DNA of 64,000 bases from Bradyrhizobium sp. CSA207. Lineage in GTDB: Bacteria; Pseudomonadota; Alphaproteobacteria; Rhizobiales; Xanthobacteraceae. Position 1 is the first letter of the stretch; every line of letters starts with the position of its first letter. Shown here in pieces: positions 43,851-53,320 of this stretch. The stretch spans positions 1 to 64,000 of the forward strand of contig NZ_JAACFT010000014.1 in the NCBI RefSeq assembly GCF_029051685.1, given 5' to 3'. The notes beneath the pieces are model-generated. The model was not told the origin of the DNA and searched no databases. It saw only the letters and a list, made by a program, of their open reading frames with translations. Made by a program: the position numbers and the translations under genes.

Positions 43851-44206
43851 GCAGTCACGGATTTTTGCCCTTGATCTTGGTCAATTCCGGCTCCGCGTTG
43901 ATGCCAGATATTTTGATCCATCACAGGCCAGGCTGTACCGACCGGATTGGCCACTGAGACTGTCGTTTTTGAAACCTTGCCCGATATTGCAATCCCTCTC
44001 ACATGTCCGCGCTGCGGACAGACCCATTTTTGGAAACCAAACGATGCTTAGGTCACTCGCCCAGGTCAACCGACGCGCCACTAGGGCAAATCAAAGGCGC
44101 GCCATTCGACTGGTGGTGCCGTCATAAATACGTAATCTTACGCCAACGAACCTTTCTGCAGTTCCAGTTTTGCAATACGCTGGCGCACTATTGGACGGGG
44201 TAAGCA

Positions 44207-44374
44207 ATGACTGAACGCACGCAAACGACCCGCGTACTGCGTCACCGCCTTTTAGAGGAGGCTCGAAAGGAATTGCTCGATTTCGAGCGTCCAGAAAATG
44301 AGTTCCGTAAGAGGGACCGAGAGGAGCGCGCCGCAGAGCTGCGACTTCCACTGGAGGAAATCAAAATTCACTAG
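44207..44374 (+). CDS. 55-residue charged protein, paralogue 2
   Basis: The protein begins MTERTQTTRVLRHRLLEEAR and goes on KELLDFERPENEFRKRDREERAAELRLPLEEIKIH. It matches the gene at 42051-42218 along its whole length, in opposite orientation. It is charged, helical and probably cytoplasmic. It lies 83 bases before the CYTH-CHAD gene on the same strand. Its function is unknown. Confidence 0.75.
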   Translation: MTERTQTTRVLRHRLLEEARKELLDFERPENEFRKRDREERAAELRLPLEEIKIH

Positions 44375-44457
44375 CCCGGAGGCCGCCTTTGGCGGTTGAC
44401 GGGTCCAGCTGAGAGATTATGACCGTTTAAGTTGGGACACATCGTGGAGAAGGAACC

Positions 44458-45972
44458 GTGGTCGCGGAGATTGAACTCAAGCTCGCCACGTCGAAACGCG
44501 GTCTGCAGCAGGCGATGGCGCTGTCGTGGCTGAAGAAGCAGGCCAACGATGTCAGCCGCAAGCAAGAGCTCACCTCGGTGTATTTTGATACCGATGATTT
44601 CGTGCTCCGCAAACATGGCATCAGCCTGCGGGTACGTAAGGCCGGTGCACAGCGGCTGCAGACCATTAAAGCCAACTCCAGCGCGCTGGTCACCCGCGAG
44701 GAATGGGAAACGGAGATTGACCGCGACGAGCCCAAACTGGAGTTGGCCCGCGACACCGCGCTCGCGCCGCTCCTGACGGCCAGGCTGACGAAACAGCTGA
44801 AACCCATGTTCGAGACGCGCGTGGAGCGCGTCGTCATTCCCTTGCATATTGGCGACAGTGATATCGAGTTAGCCTTCGATCAAGGCTGCGTGGCCACGGC
44901 GGGTGCGAAGCTCGACCTCGCCGAGATCGAGATCGAATTGAAACATGGTGATCGCAGCGAAGTCGCGCGGCTTGCGAAAAAGCTCGTGCGCATCGCCCCC
45001 ATCACGTTGTCCGTTCGCTCCAAGGCGGAGCTGGGCTATGCGTTGCTCGACGGCGCGCTGGATGCTCCCGTCTTTGCTGAGCCGGTCATGATGGCGCGAG
45101 AGGTCACGGTTGCAGATGCCTTTGCCACGGTCGGCTTCGCCTGCCTCCGCCAGATCGCGGGCAACGAGGGCGCGGTGCGGAACGGTGATCCTGAAGGCAT
45201 CCACCAGATGCGGGTGGGCTTGAGACGGATGCGCGCAGCGCTATCGCTGTTCAACGATATGCTGCATGACCGCAATGTGAAGGGACTGAAACGAGAGCTG
45301 AAATGGCTTACCGAACAGCTCGGTCCTGCGCGCGACTTCGATGTATTCGTCAGTGAGACGCTAACGCCGTATCGTGCCAAGCATCCGGACCGGCAAGAGT
45401 TCGAGATCCTGGAGCACGATCTCGAGAGAACACGCAACGCTGGTTTTGCGACTGCAAGAGCGGCGGCTGGAAGCGAGCGTTTCCGTAGCGTATTGCTAGA
45501 TTGCGCGTTGTGGCTGCTTGATGGCGACTGGCGCAACGAGACCGATGCGTTGACGCAAGCGCTGAGGACGCGCCCGGCGCGTGCGTTCGCGCAGGACGAG
45601 CTCGCCCGCCGCATCCGCAAGATTAGCAAGCAGGGGCTCAAGCTTGAGCGGCTCGATTGGCGCAAGCGTCACAAATTTCGGATCGCGGTGAAAAAGGTAC
45701 GATATGGTCGTGAATTCTTCGCGGCGCTCCGTTGCGATGGCCGCAAAGCCGGTCGTAAGCTCGAGCGCGCCCTGAGAGAACTTCAGAGCGAGCTCGGCAC
45801 ACTCAACGACATGCGCGTGCATCTAGAGCAGGCACGGGAGTTCGCCTGCGCTGGCAAAGCGGCAAAAAAGGCTTTCGCGATTGGCTGTCTCACCGGCTGC
45901 GAGGAGACTTCCGCAAGCGACGTGCTGACGAAGGCACTTGCGGCAGGGAAGCGGTTGCAGAAGGCGGCGTGA
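44458..45972 (+). CDS. CYTH and CHAD domain protein
   Basis: The 504-residue protein starts with a CYTH domain (MVAEIELKLA with the EIELKL signature, SVYFDTDDFVLRKHGISLRVRK, AEIEIELKHG), a fold that hydrolyses inorganic triphosphate. From about residue 225 it has a CHAD domain rich in conserved histidines and basic residues (GIHQMRVGLRRMRAALSLF, RKRHKFRIAVKKVRYGREFF, LGTLNDMRVH), which binds polyphosphate. It may act in polyphosphate metabolism. It starts on GTG at 44458. It is intact, unlike the genes on either side. Confidence 0.92.
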   Translation: MVAEIELKLATSKRGLQQAMALSWLKKQANDVSRKQELTSVYFDTDDFVLRKHGISLRVRKAGAQRLQTIKANSSALVTREEWETEIDRDEPKLELARDTALAPLLTARLTKQLKPMFETRVERVVIPLHIGDSDIELAFDQGCVATAGAKLDLAEIEIELKHGDRSEVARLAKKLVRIAPITLSVRSKAELGYALLDGALDAPVFAEPVMMAREVTVADAFATVGFACLRQIAGNEGAVRNGDPEGIHQMRVGLRRMRAALSLFNDMLHDRNVKGLKRELKWLTEQLGPARDFDVFVSETLTPYRAKHPDRQEFEILEHDLERTRNAGFATARAAAGSERFRSVLLDCALWLLDGDWRNETDALTQALRTRPARAFAQDELARRIRKISKQGLKLERLDWRKRHKFRIAVKKVRYGREFFAALRCDGRKAGRKLERALRELQSELGTLNDMRVHLEQAREFACAGKAAKKAFAIGCLTGCEETSASDVLTKALAAGKRLQKAA

Positions 45973-46064
45973 CTTTAGATGTCACATGATGGCCAGTGTC
46001 TGGTCATTCATCCACGGGCGCTACAGGACATGGAGAAGCTGCGTACGACGCGGGGATAGGACTG

Positions 46065-46205
46065 GCGCTTTGGCCTGAATGAATGGGCGCTTTCTGGCGA
46101 CGGGACGGTCCGGAAGGATGCCTCCGCACTGAACAAGCCCAGTGGGAAGATCACCTACCGCTTTCACGCCCGCGATCTTCATCTCGTCATGGGCCCGGCC
46201 ATCGA
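46065..46205 (+). pseudogene. DipZ-like protein, C-terminal domain fragment
   Basis: One frame reads WALSGDGTVRKDASALNKPSGKITYRFHARDLHLVMGPA. This is the C-terminal module of DipZ/thioredoxin-like cytochrome c biogenesis proteins, where WALSGEW, LN--NG-I-YRFHARDLHLVMGP recurs. Upstream and downstream parts are gone. Confidence 0.65.
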
Positions 46206-46329
46206 TCACCGGCAACACGCTGATCGCCGGCTTCGCCAGCACCATCGGCAGGTCGTTGACTTCGCTCGGGCTCGAAACCATCGGTTGGCGGGAGACTTGC
46301 TACGTCGTAATCGGCCTTCATCATGGGCA

Positions 46330-46499
46330 AGGGCAAGACGATCAAGGGAATTGCTCGTGACCTGAGGATGTCACGGAACACGGTTCGGAAGGTGCTGAGG
46401 TCGGGAGAGACCTCGTTCGAGTACGAGCGGTTGGTGCAGCCGAGGCCAGAGCTGGGGCGATGGGCCTCGGGGTTCGACGGATTGCTGGTGGCGAGGTAA
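46330..46499 (+). pseudogene. IS21-family IstA transposase fragment
   Basis: One frame reads GKTIKGIARDLRMSRNTVRKVLRSGETSFEYERLVQPRPELGRW, the helix-turn-helix start of IstA transposases. It then runs into unrelated codons and a TAA at 46497. No IstB gene or terminal repeat is visible. Confidence 0.72.
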
Positions 46500-46700
46500 C
46501 GAAGGAGGAGCTTGAGCACATCGCGCTTGAGTCCACGCGCACGATCGAGATCGATGAATTCGTAGACCGCGAGATCGTCCGCGCTACCTGATCCGCCCCT
46601 ATTATCTGCGACCAGATGGAAAGGTCGGGCACGACGCCTTCGCTGTCATCCGGGGGACCATCCGCGAGATGGACAAGGTCGCCATCGAACGCGGTGAGGC
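46496..46700 (+). pseudogene. Ku-type DNA-end-binding protein fragment
   Basis: TKEELEHIALESTRTIEIDEFVDREI in one frame and RYLIRPYYLRPDGKVGHDAFAVIRGTIREMDKVAI in the next are consecutive parts of the bacterial Ku N-terminal domain. A frameshift at about 46585 and the missing ends show decay. Bacterial Ku acts in non-homologous end joining. Confidence 0.75.
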
Positions 46701-47029
46701 GACGCTGCGCCTTGGGGGCAAGAGCGGAGTTTCGATCGCGCTCGATTGGGACGCGCGATGCATCGACATCGATCCGGCGATCGATATCGCACGTTCGCAT
46801 TTCCGCGCCCGAGATCTCCTCGATCGAGCGGGTGCCCCATCGCGGGCTGCACTCGTGATGGCCTCCGCCTCCTCCTGCCGGCACGGGCATCACCTATGCC
46901 GGCTTCCCCGGCGTCGGGACACGCGATCTTTCCCACACGGCGGTGGAATTCGTCGCGGGTTGCTGTTGAAGGACGCGGCAGGCAGAGCGGCAACGGCCGG
47001 GAGTGGGCGACTACGCCTTCCACGTGTTC
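46701..47029. other. Unidentified decayed sequence
   Basis: Past the Ku fragment the plus strand encodes short plausible stretches (EATLRLGGKSGVSIALDWD, GITYAGFPGVGTRDLSHTAVEFV) in different frames. They look like remains of one or two further genes. I cannot name them. Confidence 0.35.
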
Positions 47030-47998
47030 CTACGGCACAAAGCGCTTTCCGACCGCCGACGGGACGACGCGAGCCCCGAACCGCTGGGCCAATTGTCCCA
47101 ACGCCCGCCAGCCGGTGCAGTGCGCCGGGGCGATCAGTTGGAGGTCGAAGGCCTCTAGCGCGTCGACGGTCTCCGGAATGATCGCCTCGGTCGGGCCAGC
47201 CAGGTGGAAACCGCCCAAGACGCCAAAGAGGGGGATGCCGGGAAATCGCTCCGCAGCGTGCGTGAGAACATTGATCAGGCCGGCGTGCGAACAGGCCGTG
47301 AAGACGAACAGGCCCTTGTTCGCCAAATGGACGGCGACGAACCGCTCATCCACCAAGAGCTCATCGGGGGTCCACTCGCCGGCGGCGTCCAGCCTGTGCT
47401 GGCCGGGCATGCCCTTTTCGAAGGACGTCACCCGCGGGATCTCGCCGCTGATGAAGACGGTGTTCGATAGGACCGATTGCTCGTCACGGGTGATGATGAG
47501 ATCAGCCCCATTCGCCGCCAGGACATGCTGGCTGGGAATGTCCTCCATGGGCATCAGACGGCCATCCTGGGCCTTCATTGCACGGGAGGCGAACATGTCG
47601 GGGTGCATGTAGGTCGGCACGCGCCGGCCCCCGTTCGCCAGGGTCATCATCTGCACTGCGCGCGGCATCGCTCCCGCGTGGTCCCAGTGGCCATGCGAGA
47701 GCATCATCGCGTCGACGCCGCCCATATCGACGCCGAGCCTGATAACGTTGCGCTCGAAGATGGTTTCGTCCGGACCCGTGTCGAACAGAAGCGTGTGTTG
47801 TAACGACGGGGTCCGGGTGGTGATCAGGCAGGACAGGCCATGGGCGGCGCAGCAAAGGCACCGTCCGCTGAGCCATTTCATCCCCCGCCGCCATGCGCCG
47901 GCCATCTCGGTTTCAACAAACCCAGGATTGGTCGACAAGCTGTCGGTGCCGTTGTCCACCAGGATGGTGATCTCGAGGCTCTCGACCGGCTGGATCAT
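47030..47998 (-). CDS. MBL-fold metallo-hydrolase
   Basis: The 322-residue protein has the metal-binding signature SHGHWDHAGA and a second-half ACSHAGLINVL and LGGFHLAG pattern. It resembles the dihydropterin-phosphate-synthase-like branch of the metallo-beta-lactamase superfamily. The N-terminal region is LEITILVDNGTD. It likely hydrolyses a small ester or lactone in the cytoplasm; the substrate is unknown. The start at 47998 (MIQPVESLEI) is preferred over the longer open frame. It is followed by decayed DNA and preceded by a MIase-like gene in the same orientation. Confidence 0.8.
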   Translation of the reverse strand: MIQPVESLEITILVDNGTDSLSTNPGFVETEMAGAWRRGMKWLSGRCLCCAAHGLSCLITTRTPSLQHTLLFDTGPDETIFERNVIRLGVDMGGVDAMMLSHGHWDHAGAMPRAVQMMTLANGGRRVPTYMHPDMFASRAMKAQDGRLMPMEDIPSQHVLAANGADLIITRDEQSVLSNTVFISGEIPRVTSFEKGMPGQHRLDAAGEWTPDELLVDERFVAVHLANKGLFVFTACSHAGLINVLTHAAERFPGIPLFGVLGGFHLAGPTEAIIPETVDALEAFDLQLIAPAHCTGWRALGQLAQRFGARVVPSAVGKRFVP

Positions 47999-48024
47999 CG
48001 CTGATGCGCCTCGCGTCTCGGAAC

Positions 48025-48426
48025 TCAAGGTTTCTGCTGCATTCCCTGCAAAAGGCGAAGCGGGTTGAGCGGGCCAATGGGGATCAGTTCGAAGCTCATC
48101 ATATGTGCTTTTCCCAATGGCAGATTTTCGAGCATTTCGTGAGCGACGGCCGGATCGGTGACGTTGATGATGAACGCCACGCCCCGCTTTCCCTGCAGCG
48201 AGTACCACTGCTCGATCTTGCCATCGAGATAGAGGTCGACAGTTTCCCGAACTTCCTCCGGTAGGACAGCAAACACTTGCGCTTGTTCAAAACCGGGATT
48301 GATGGTCCCGATGGCGAGAATCTTGGTCGTCGGCGTGGTTTTCATAGCAGCTCCTTGTGCGTTTGCGGAATTAAAGCCGACAAGGCAGCCAATGAGTGCC
48401 AATGCGGCGGCAGAAACGAATTTCAT
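48025..48426 (-). CDS. Exported MIase-like small protein, 133 residues
   Basis: It begins MKFVSAAALALIGCLVGFNSANA, a signal peptide. The mature part (KILAIGTINPGFEQAQVFAVLPEEVRETVDLYLDGKIEQWYSLQGKRGVAFIINVTDPAVAHEMLENLPLGKAHMMSFELIPIGPL) looks like a ferredoxin-fold domain of the muconolactone isomerase/dimeric alpha-beta barrel type. Export is unusual for that fold. It lies 26 bases upstream of the MBL hydrolase gene, so the two form a probable operon. Enzymatic activity is not established. Confidence 0.65.
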   Translation of the reverse strand: MKFVSAAALALIGCLVGFNSANAQGAAMKTTPTTKILAIGTINPGFEQAQVFAVLPEEVRETVDLYLDGKIEQWYSLQGKRGVAFIINVTDPAVAHEMLENLPLGKAHMMSFELIPIGPLNPLRLLQGMQQKP

Positions 48427-48593
48427 GTTATCTCCCCTCTGTGTGTCGCTCAGGCGACCGGGTGAACCCGTTGGGAGAGCATCGCCTGCAAGGCAGCCGG
48501 ATTGTAACGACAATCATTATCGCTCAACTCCGGTCTGAGTTAACAAGATGATTCGGCGGGGCATACTCGTCAATGCATCATCAAATCGCAGTT

Positions 48594-49511
48594 TCAGCTC
48601 CGCGTGAGCTCGGCGGCATGCTCCTTTACGAATTCGCGCATGCTCATTGGCTTCTGGCCGGTGACCTTAAGCACGTCATCGGTCATGCGGTCGAAGCGCC
48701 CCTGTCGGTGAAGCTCAGCCAACACCGCAAGGTGCTTGATCAGGTGCTCCGTTACGCCCAGTTCACGAAGCTTTTCCGACCATGCCGAGATCGGCACATT
48801 GCGGTAACGAATGGTACGGCCGAGCGCTTCGGAGAAGGCGCGCGCATAGTGATCCAGATCGGCAGACTCCGGGCCTGTCAGGTTGTAGATCTGGCCGATG
48901 TGTGGCGCAGGATTGTCTAAAATTGCGGCCACGACGCGTGCCACGTCGACTGCCGCGATCGGCGAGGACTTGGCATTGCCCAGCGGCAGCACCAGCTCGT
49001 CGGCTTCGCGTACGCCGTTGACCGCGAGGCGCAGGAAGAAGCTCTCCATGAATGCGGTGGGCCGCACCGTTACGACGGGCAGGCCCGACCACGTCAACGC
49101 CTGCTCCGCGAGCCAGTGCAGCTTGTGCTGCGGACTGTCAGTGGTCTCGGTGATGCTCATCCCCGTCACGGTCATCTGCGACATGTTCACGATGGCTTCG
49201 ACGCCGTGATGACGCGCGACTGCAGCGAAGTTCACCGTTGCTTCCAGATAGGCGGCCGACACCGACATACTGAAGTAAATGCGCCTGCAGCCTTCGATGG
49301 CGCGATGTACCGATTGCAGATCGGTGAGGTCGCCGATGACGGTTTCGGCGCCGAGCTGACGCAAGGCCGCTGCGCGCTCGTCTTCGCGACGGACCATGGC
49401 GCGCACTTTGTGGCCCTTGGCGATCAGCATTGCCGTGAGATGACGGCCGATAGAGCCGATTTCGCCGGCTGCGCCAGTGACAAGGATGGGGCTGTCGTTG
49501 GAAACGCTCAT
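48594..49511 (-). CDS. NmrA/SDR-type NAD(P)-binding oxidoreductase
   Basis: The 305-residue protein opens with the Rossmann motif ILVTGAAGEIGSIGRHLTAMLIAKGHKVRAMVRRED and contains GDLTDLQSVHRAIEGCRRIYFSMSV and VTVRPTAFMESFF. This is the atypical short-chain dehydrogenase pattern of NmrA/quinone-reductase-like proteins. It may reduce or sense a quinone or nicotinamide cofactor. It lies 29 bases downstream of the nitrilase gene, so it is cotranscribed with it and falls under the tandem-repeat operator at 50638-50672. Confidence 0.85.
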   Translation of the reverse strand: MSVSNDSPILVTGAAGEIGSIGRHLTAMLIAKGHKVRAMVRREDERAAALRQLGAETVIGDLTDLQSVHRAIEGCRRIYFSMSVSAAYLEATVNFAAVARHHGVEAIVNMSQMTVTGMSITETTDSPQHKLHWLAEQALTWSGLPVVTVRPTAFMESFFLRLAVNGVREADELVLPLGNAKSSPIAAVDVARVVAAILDNPAPHIGQIYNLTGPESADLDHYARAFSEALGRTIRYRNVPISAWSEKLRELGVTEHLIKHLAVLAELHRQGRFDRMTDDVLKVTGQKPMSMREFVKEHAAELTRS

Positions 49512-49540
49512 GTGTATCTCCCTTAGATAGGCAAGTGTGA

Positions 49541-50521
49541 CTACAGAAGTTCGCTGATGCGCCCAGCAACGGTGACCGGATGCGCTGCGCGATCGTGGAC
49601 GTGCGCCGTCGGTGTCCGGTCGATCAACAGGCTGAGCAGTTCCGGACGGGCGTAGTGGCCGCGCGAGTCCATTTGCTGCTTGCGCTTATAGATCAGCTTG
49701 AAATCGAGGTCGGCAATGACTTCACCTTCGCCGGACCGGAGCGGTTCGCCCACCAGCGTACCGTCGGGTGCCACGATGGCGGTGAAGCAACCGCCGGAGA
49801 TCGGGCCGATCTGGCAGCCCGTGTCCTTCATGATCTGCGCTTGCTGATCGGCGTCAAGCCAGGCGGTCGCGTTGACGACGAAGGCGCCGGACTCAAGGGC
49901 ATGCTGACGGATGTTGATTTCCATCCTCATGGCAAATCCGTCGCCGAAGGCGGAGCCCGGGTACATGGCCGAATGGATCTGTTCGCCGTCGGCCATCAGC
50001 GCGTAGCGCGCCAGGGGGTTGTTGTGCTCAAAGCATGCGAGTTGGCCAATGCGGCCGACCTTGCTGTCGACGGCGCGCAGACCCGACCCGTCACCCTGGC
50101 CCCAGATCATGCGCTCGAAATGGGTGGGCGTGATCTTGCGGCGACGCTGGATCAAGGTGCCATCGGCATCGAAGAGCAACTGTGTGTTGTAGATGGTGCC
50201 GCCGTCACGCTCGTTGACGCCGATCGAGACCACCATGCCGGCCTTCCGAGCAGCCTCGCCAACTGCGTCGGTAGCCACGGACGGCACCGTCACGGCCTGA
50301 TCAAGCAGCCTCAGATACTCATCACCGAACAGTTGGGTCATCGGGGTCTGGACGGCCGAAAAGTACGGGTAGTACGGCACCACGGTCTCGGGGAAGGTGG
50401 CGAACTGCACGCCCTTCTGGCCCAACGCGTGGATCTTCTTCACGACCTTCTCGACGGTCCCCTGGCGGCTGTACAGCACGGGGCTGATCTGCACGGCGGC
50501 AGCCTTCACGATGGTGCTCAT
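49541..50521 (-). CDS. Nitrilase
   Basis: The 326-residue carbon-nitrogen hydrolase has the catalytic triad E45 (FPETVVPYYPYFS), K129 (RRRKITPTHFERMIWG) and C163 (LACFEHNNPLARYALM). The CFEHNNPL motif resembles the CWEHxNPL of true nitrilases, with phenylalanine instead of tryptophan. It would convert a nitrile to a carboxylic acid and ammonia in the cytoplasm. It is divergent from the LysR gene. The tandem GTTAG repeats lie 117 bases upstream. Confidence 0.9.
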   Translation of the reverse strand: MSTIVKAAAVQISPVLYSRQGTVEKVVKKIHALGQKGVQFATFPETVVPYYPYFSAVQTPMTQLFGDEYLRLLDQAVTVPSVATDAVGEAARKAGMVVSIGVNERDGGTIYNTQLLFDADGTLIQRRRKITPTHFERMIWGQGDGSGLRAVDSKVGRIGQLACFEHNNPLARYALMADGEQIHSAMYPGSAFGDGFAMRMEINIRQHALESGAFVVNATAWLDADQQAQIMKDTGCQIGPISGGCFTAIVAPDGTLVGEPLRSGEGEVIADLDFKLIYKRKQQMDSRGHYARPELLSLLIDRTPTAHVHDRAAHPVTVAGRISELL

Positions 50522-50637
50522 GGCATGTTTCTTTCAGCTTGACGCTCCGAAGGCGTTCAATTGGGACGGATGCGACGGTGGTGACCGGGCCGAGACCCGT
50601 CGCGGATGACATTCGCGCACAAGCTGGACAACTCCCA

Positions 50638-50672
50638 GTTAGGCAATGTTAGGAGACGTTAGCTGTTGTGGG
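50638..50672 (-). promoter_or_regulatory. Tandem 10-bp repeat operator, site a (nitrilase/LysR)
   Basis: GTTAG occurs at 50638, 50648 and 50658, and GTGGG at 50668, all at exactly 10-bp spacing. Read toward the nitrilase gene this is CCCAC-N5-CTAAC-N5-CTAAC-N5-CTAAC. The same pattern occurs upstream of four other genes in the window. Confidence 0.75.
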
Positions 50673-50772
50673 CTGCGGTTAAACGGCTCCCATCGTCCAG
50701 ATAGGAGACAGATCACCGCGTGAGAATGCGCGGCAAACGCGATATAGTCTTCCGCTGAACGGGAGAATATCG

Positions 50773-51666
50773 ATGAACCGGCTGGAAGACTATCAAGCGC
50801 TTACAGCGATTGTCGAAAAGCAGAGCCTCACCGCGGCTGCTCGTCATCTCGGGCGTTCGCTGCAATCGGTGAGCCGCTCCCTGGCTGCTTTGGAGCAGGA
50901 GGTCGGTGTCGAGCTCATCCGCCGCACGACGCGCCGTTCGAATCCGACTGACGCCGGGCTTGCGTTCTATCGAAGGCTGAACGCGGCGCTTTCCGAGATC
51001 GAAGCCGCCAAGCTTGAGACTTCCAACCGCCGGGCCGAAGCCACCGGGCTCTTGCGCATTTCCGGCTCGACGAGCTTCGTGCCGCTTCACATTGTTCCGG
51101 TGCTGCCGGAGTTTCTTGCAAGGTATCCCGGAGTCGAAGTCGAGCTCGAACTGTCGGATGGCTTTGTCGATCTTGTCGGCGAAGGAATAGACCTCGCGAT
51201 CAGAATCGGCGACCTGCCGGACTCAGGCCTGAAGGCAAGGCGGCTGGCAAGTTCGCGGCGTGTTGTCTTTGCCGCCCCAAGCTACCTCGCCAAGTTCGGC
51301 CGGCCGCGAAGTCCCGACGACCTCAAGCGTCACCAGTGCATCGTCCGCACCACAACCCGATTCGGCAATGACTGGCCGTTCCCAGCGAAGGGACGGATGA
51401 AGGCCATCAAGGTTGCGGGGCGGGTTCGAACCAGCGGAGCAGCCACCGCGAATGCAGCCGCCGTGCAGGGTCTCGGCATTGCCGTCGGGCCACTTTGGCA
51501 AGTCCGGTCGCTAGTTGACCGCGGCGATGTCGAGCTGTTGCTCACGCGCTTCGAGCCGCCGCCCGTGCCAATTCATGCGGTTTGGCCCGCGACCAAGGTA
51601 CTGCCGGCCAAGACTCAGCTGTTTGTTGAATTCTTGGCCGCGCGTTTGCAAAAGGAGCAGCTCTAA
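50773..51666 (+). CDS. LysR-family transcriptional regulator
   Basis: The 297-residue protein has the N-terminal helix-turn-helix MNRLEDYQALTAIVEKQSLTAAARHLGRSLQSVSRSLAALEQEVGVELIRRTTRRSNPTDAG. The substrate-binding domain of the CrgA-like branch follows (LRISGSTSFVPLHIVPVLPEFLARYPGVEVELELSDGFVDLVGEGIDLAIRIGDLPDSGL). It is divergent from the nitrilase gene and ends 30 bases from the convergent efflux pump gene, so it may control either. Confidence 0.92.
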   Translation: MNRLEDYQALTAIVEKQSLTAAARHLGRSLQSVSRSLAALEQEVGVELIRRTTRRSNPTDAGLAFYRRLNAALSEIEAAKLETSNRRAEATGLLRISGSTSFVPLHIVPVLPEFLARYPGVEVELELSDGFVDLVGEGIDLAIRIGDLPDSGLKARRLASSRRVVFAAPSYLAKFGRPRSPDDLKRHQCIVRTTTRFGNDWPFPAKGRMKAIKVAGRVRTSGAATANAAAVQGLGIAVGPLWQVRSLVDRGDVELLLTRFEPPPVPIHAVWPATKVLPAKTQLFVEFLAARLQKEQL

Positions 51667-51696
51667 GCAGCCATCATCTCTCCATGTTCAGAATGG

Positions 51697-53316
51697 CTAG
51701 TGGCCGGCGGCACCATTTGTCGCAGCCTTCGACTTGCTTGTGGCCAGAATAGCGAGACCGGCCAGAACGAGAACCACGCCGAGCACCATAAAGGTGTCGC
51801 TAAAGCCCTGCACCAGCGCCTGCTGTTTCACGACTTTGCCCAGCGCGATGATGGCCTGCTGGTGCGCGGCGGCGGTATCAGCCACGCCGTGGTTCAGGAA
51901 GTAGTTGGTCAGTCCTGCGATCCGGCTGCGCACTTCTTCGCGGCCGAGATCAACCGATTGGCCGATGATGTTGGAATGAAACTGCTCGCGCTTGGTAACG
52001 ATGGTCGCCAGCACCGCGGTGCCGATCGCGCCGCCGAGGTTGCGCATCATGTTGGAGATACCGGAGGCCGCCGCGGCGTCCTGCGGCGCAATGCTGCCGA
52101 GCGAGACGTTACTCAGGGGAGCCAACGTCAGCGCCTGGCCGATGGCGCGCACGATATTGGGAATCCAGAACTGGTCGCCGGAATAGTCCGGCGACATCGT
52201 GGTGTTCATGAAGGAGCTGTAGGCGAACAGCAGCAGGCCGAATGCGGCGAGATAGCGCGCATCGATCCGCTGCATCAGCTTTGGCACGAGCGGGATCAGG
52301 ATCAGTTGCGGCAGGCCGGTCCAGGCGAGCACGTTCCCGATCTGCTCTGCGTTGTAGTGTTGGACCTGGCCGAGATAGGCGGGCAGCAAATAGATCGAGC
52401 CGAACAGCCCGAAGCCAAGGAAGACCGCGGCGATCGTTCCCAACCCGAAATTTCGGTTGGTTAACAGCCGCAAGCGCAGCAGCGGCTTTTCCACGATCAG
52501 CTCGTTGGCGATAAAAAGCGATAGGCTGATCGCGGAGATGATGGCGAGCTTTACAATGAAGGGCGAGCCGAACCAATCATCCTTGTTACCTTCCTCCAGC
52601 ACGGTCTGCAGCGCCGAGAGCCCGATTGCCATGGTGGCGATGCCGAACCAGTCGCCTTCTTTCAGGAGGCTGAGCTGGATCGGCTGCCGCTCCAACGTGA
52701 AATAGAGCGTTGTTACCATCACCGCTGTCGGAATGACGTTGACGAAGAAAATGGTCTGCCAGCCATAGTTCTCGGTGAGATAGCCGCCGATGGTAGGACC
52801 GATTGCGGGCGCAAAGGTCACCGCGAGCGAGAACATCGCAAGCCCGATCGGCTGCTGGCCCTTCGGCAGTTTGGTGAAGACCAGCGTGAACGCCATCGGG
52901 ATCAGGACGCCACCGAAATAGCCCTGGAGGGCGCGCATCGCGATCATCGTTGGCAGGTCATGGGCGAAAGCGCAGGCAACCGAAAATGCCCCGAACAACG
53001 TGGCGTGTGCGAGGATGATGTTGCGAAAGGAGAATACCCGGCTGAGATAGTCGGTGAGCGGGATCACGACGATCTCGCCGATCAGATAGGAGGTCGATAT
53101 CCAGGAGCCGTTGTCAACGCCAGTACCGATGCCGCCTTCGATGTTGAGCAGAGAAGCGTTGGTGATCTGGATATTCAGGATCGCCATGAAGGCGCCGATC
53201 ATCGCGGCGAGCAGCGAGATCCACACGATCGGGCTGGCGCTATCGAGGTCTTGCCGGGCTGCTTCCGGCGCGGCCTGGGACACAGGTGTCGAAACTGAAG
53301 GGGCGAGGGTGGACAT
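51697..53316 (-). CDS. EmrB-type MFS drug efflux permease (DHA2)
   Basis: The 539-residue protein has about 14 membrane spans and DHA2 signatures: WISTSYLIGEIVVIPLTDYLSRVFSFR, GYFGGVLIPMAFTLVFTKLPKGQQ, AIGPTIGGYLTENYGWQTIFFVNVIPT. It forms a tripartite proton-driven exporter with the adjacent membrane-fusion protein. It starts 4 bases after that gene's stop. An outer-membrane TolC partner is not encoded here. Transported compounds are unknown. Confidence 0.93.
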   Translation of the reverse strand: MSTLAPSVSTPVSQAAPEAARQDLDSASPIVWISLLAAMIGAFMAILNIQITNASLLNIEGGIGTGVDNGSWISTSYLIGEIVVIPLTDYLSRVFSFRNIILAHATLFGAFSVACAFAHDLPTMIAMRALQGYFGGVLIPMAFTLVFTKLPKGQQPIGLAMFSLAVTFAPAIGPTIGGYLTENYGWQTIFFVNVIPTAVMVTTLYFTLERQPIQLSLLKEGDWFGIATMAIGLSALQTVLEEGNKDDWFGSPFIVKLAIISAISLSLFIANELIVEKPLLRLRLLTNRNFGLGTIAAVFLGFGLFGSIYLLPAYLGQVQHYNAEQIGNVLAWTGLPQLILIPLVPKLMQRIDARYLAAFGLLLFAYSSFMNTTMSPDYSGDQFWIPNIVRAIGQALTLAPLSNVSLGSIAPQDAAAASGISNMMRNLGGAIGTAVLATIVTKREQFHSNIIGQSVDLGREEVRSRIAGLTNYFLNHGVADTAAAHQQAIIALGKVVKQQALVQGFSDTFMVLGVVLVLAGLAILATSKSKAATNGAAGH

Positions 53317-53320
53317 GATA

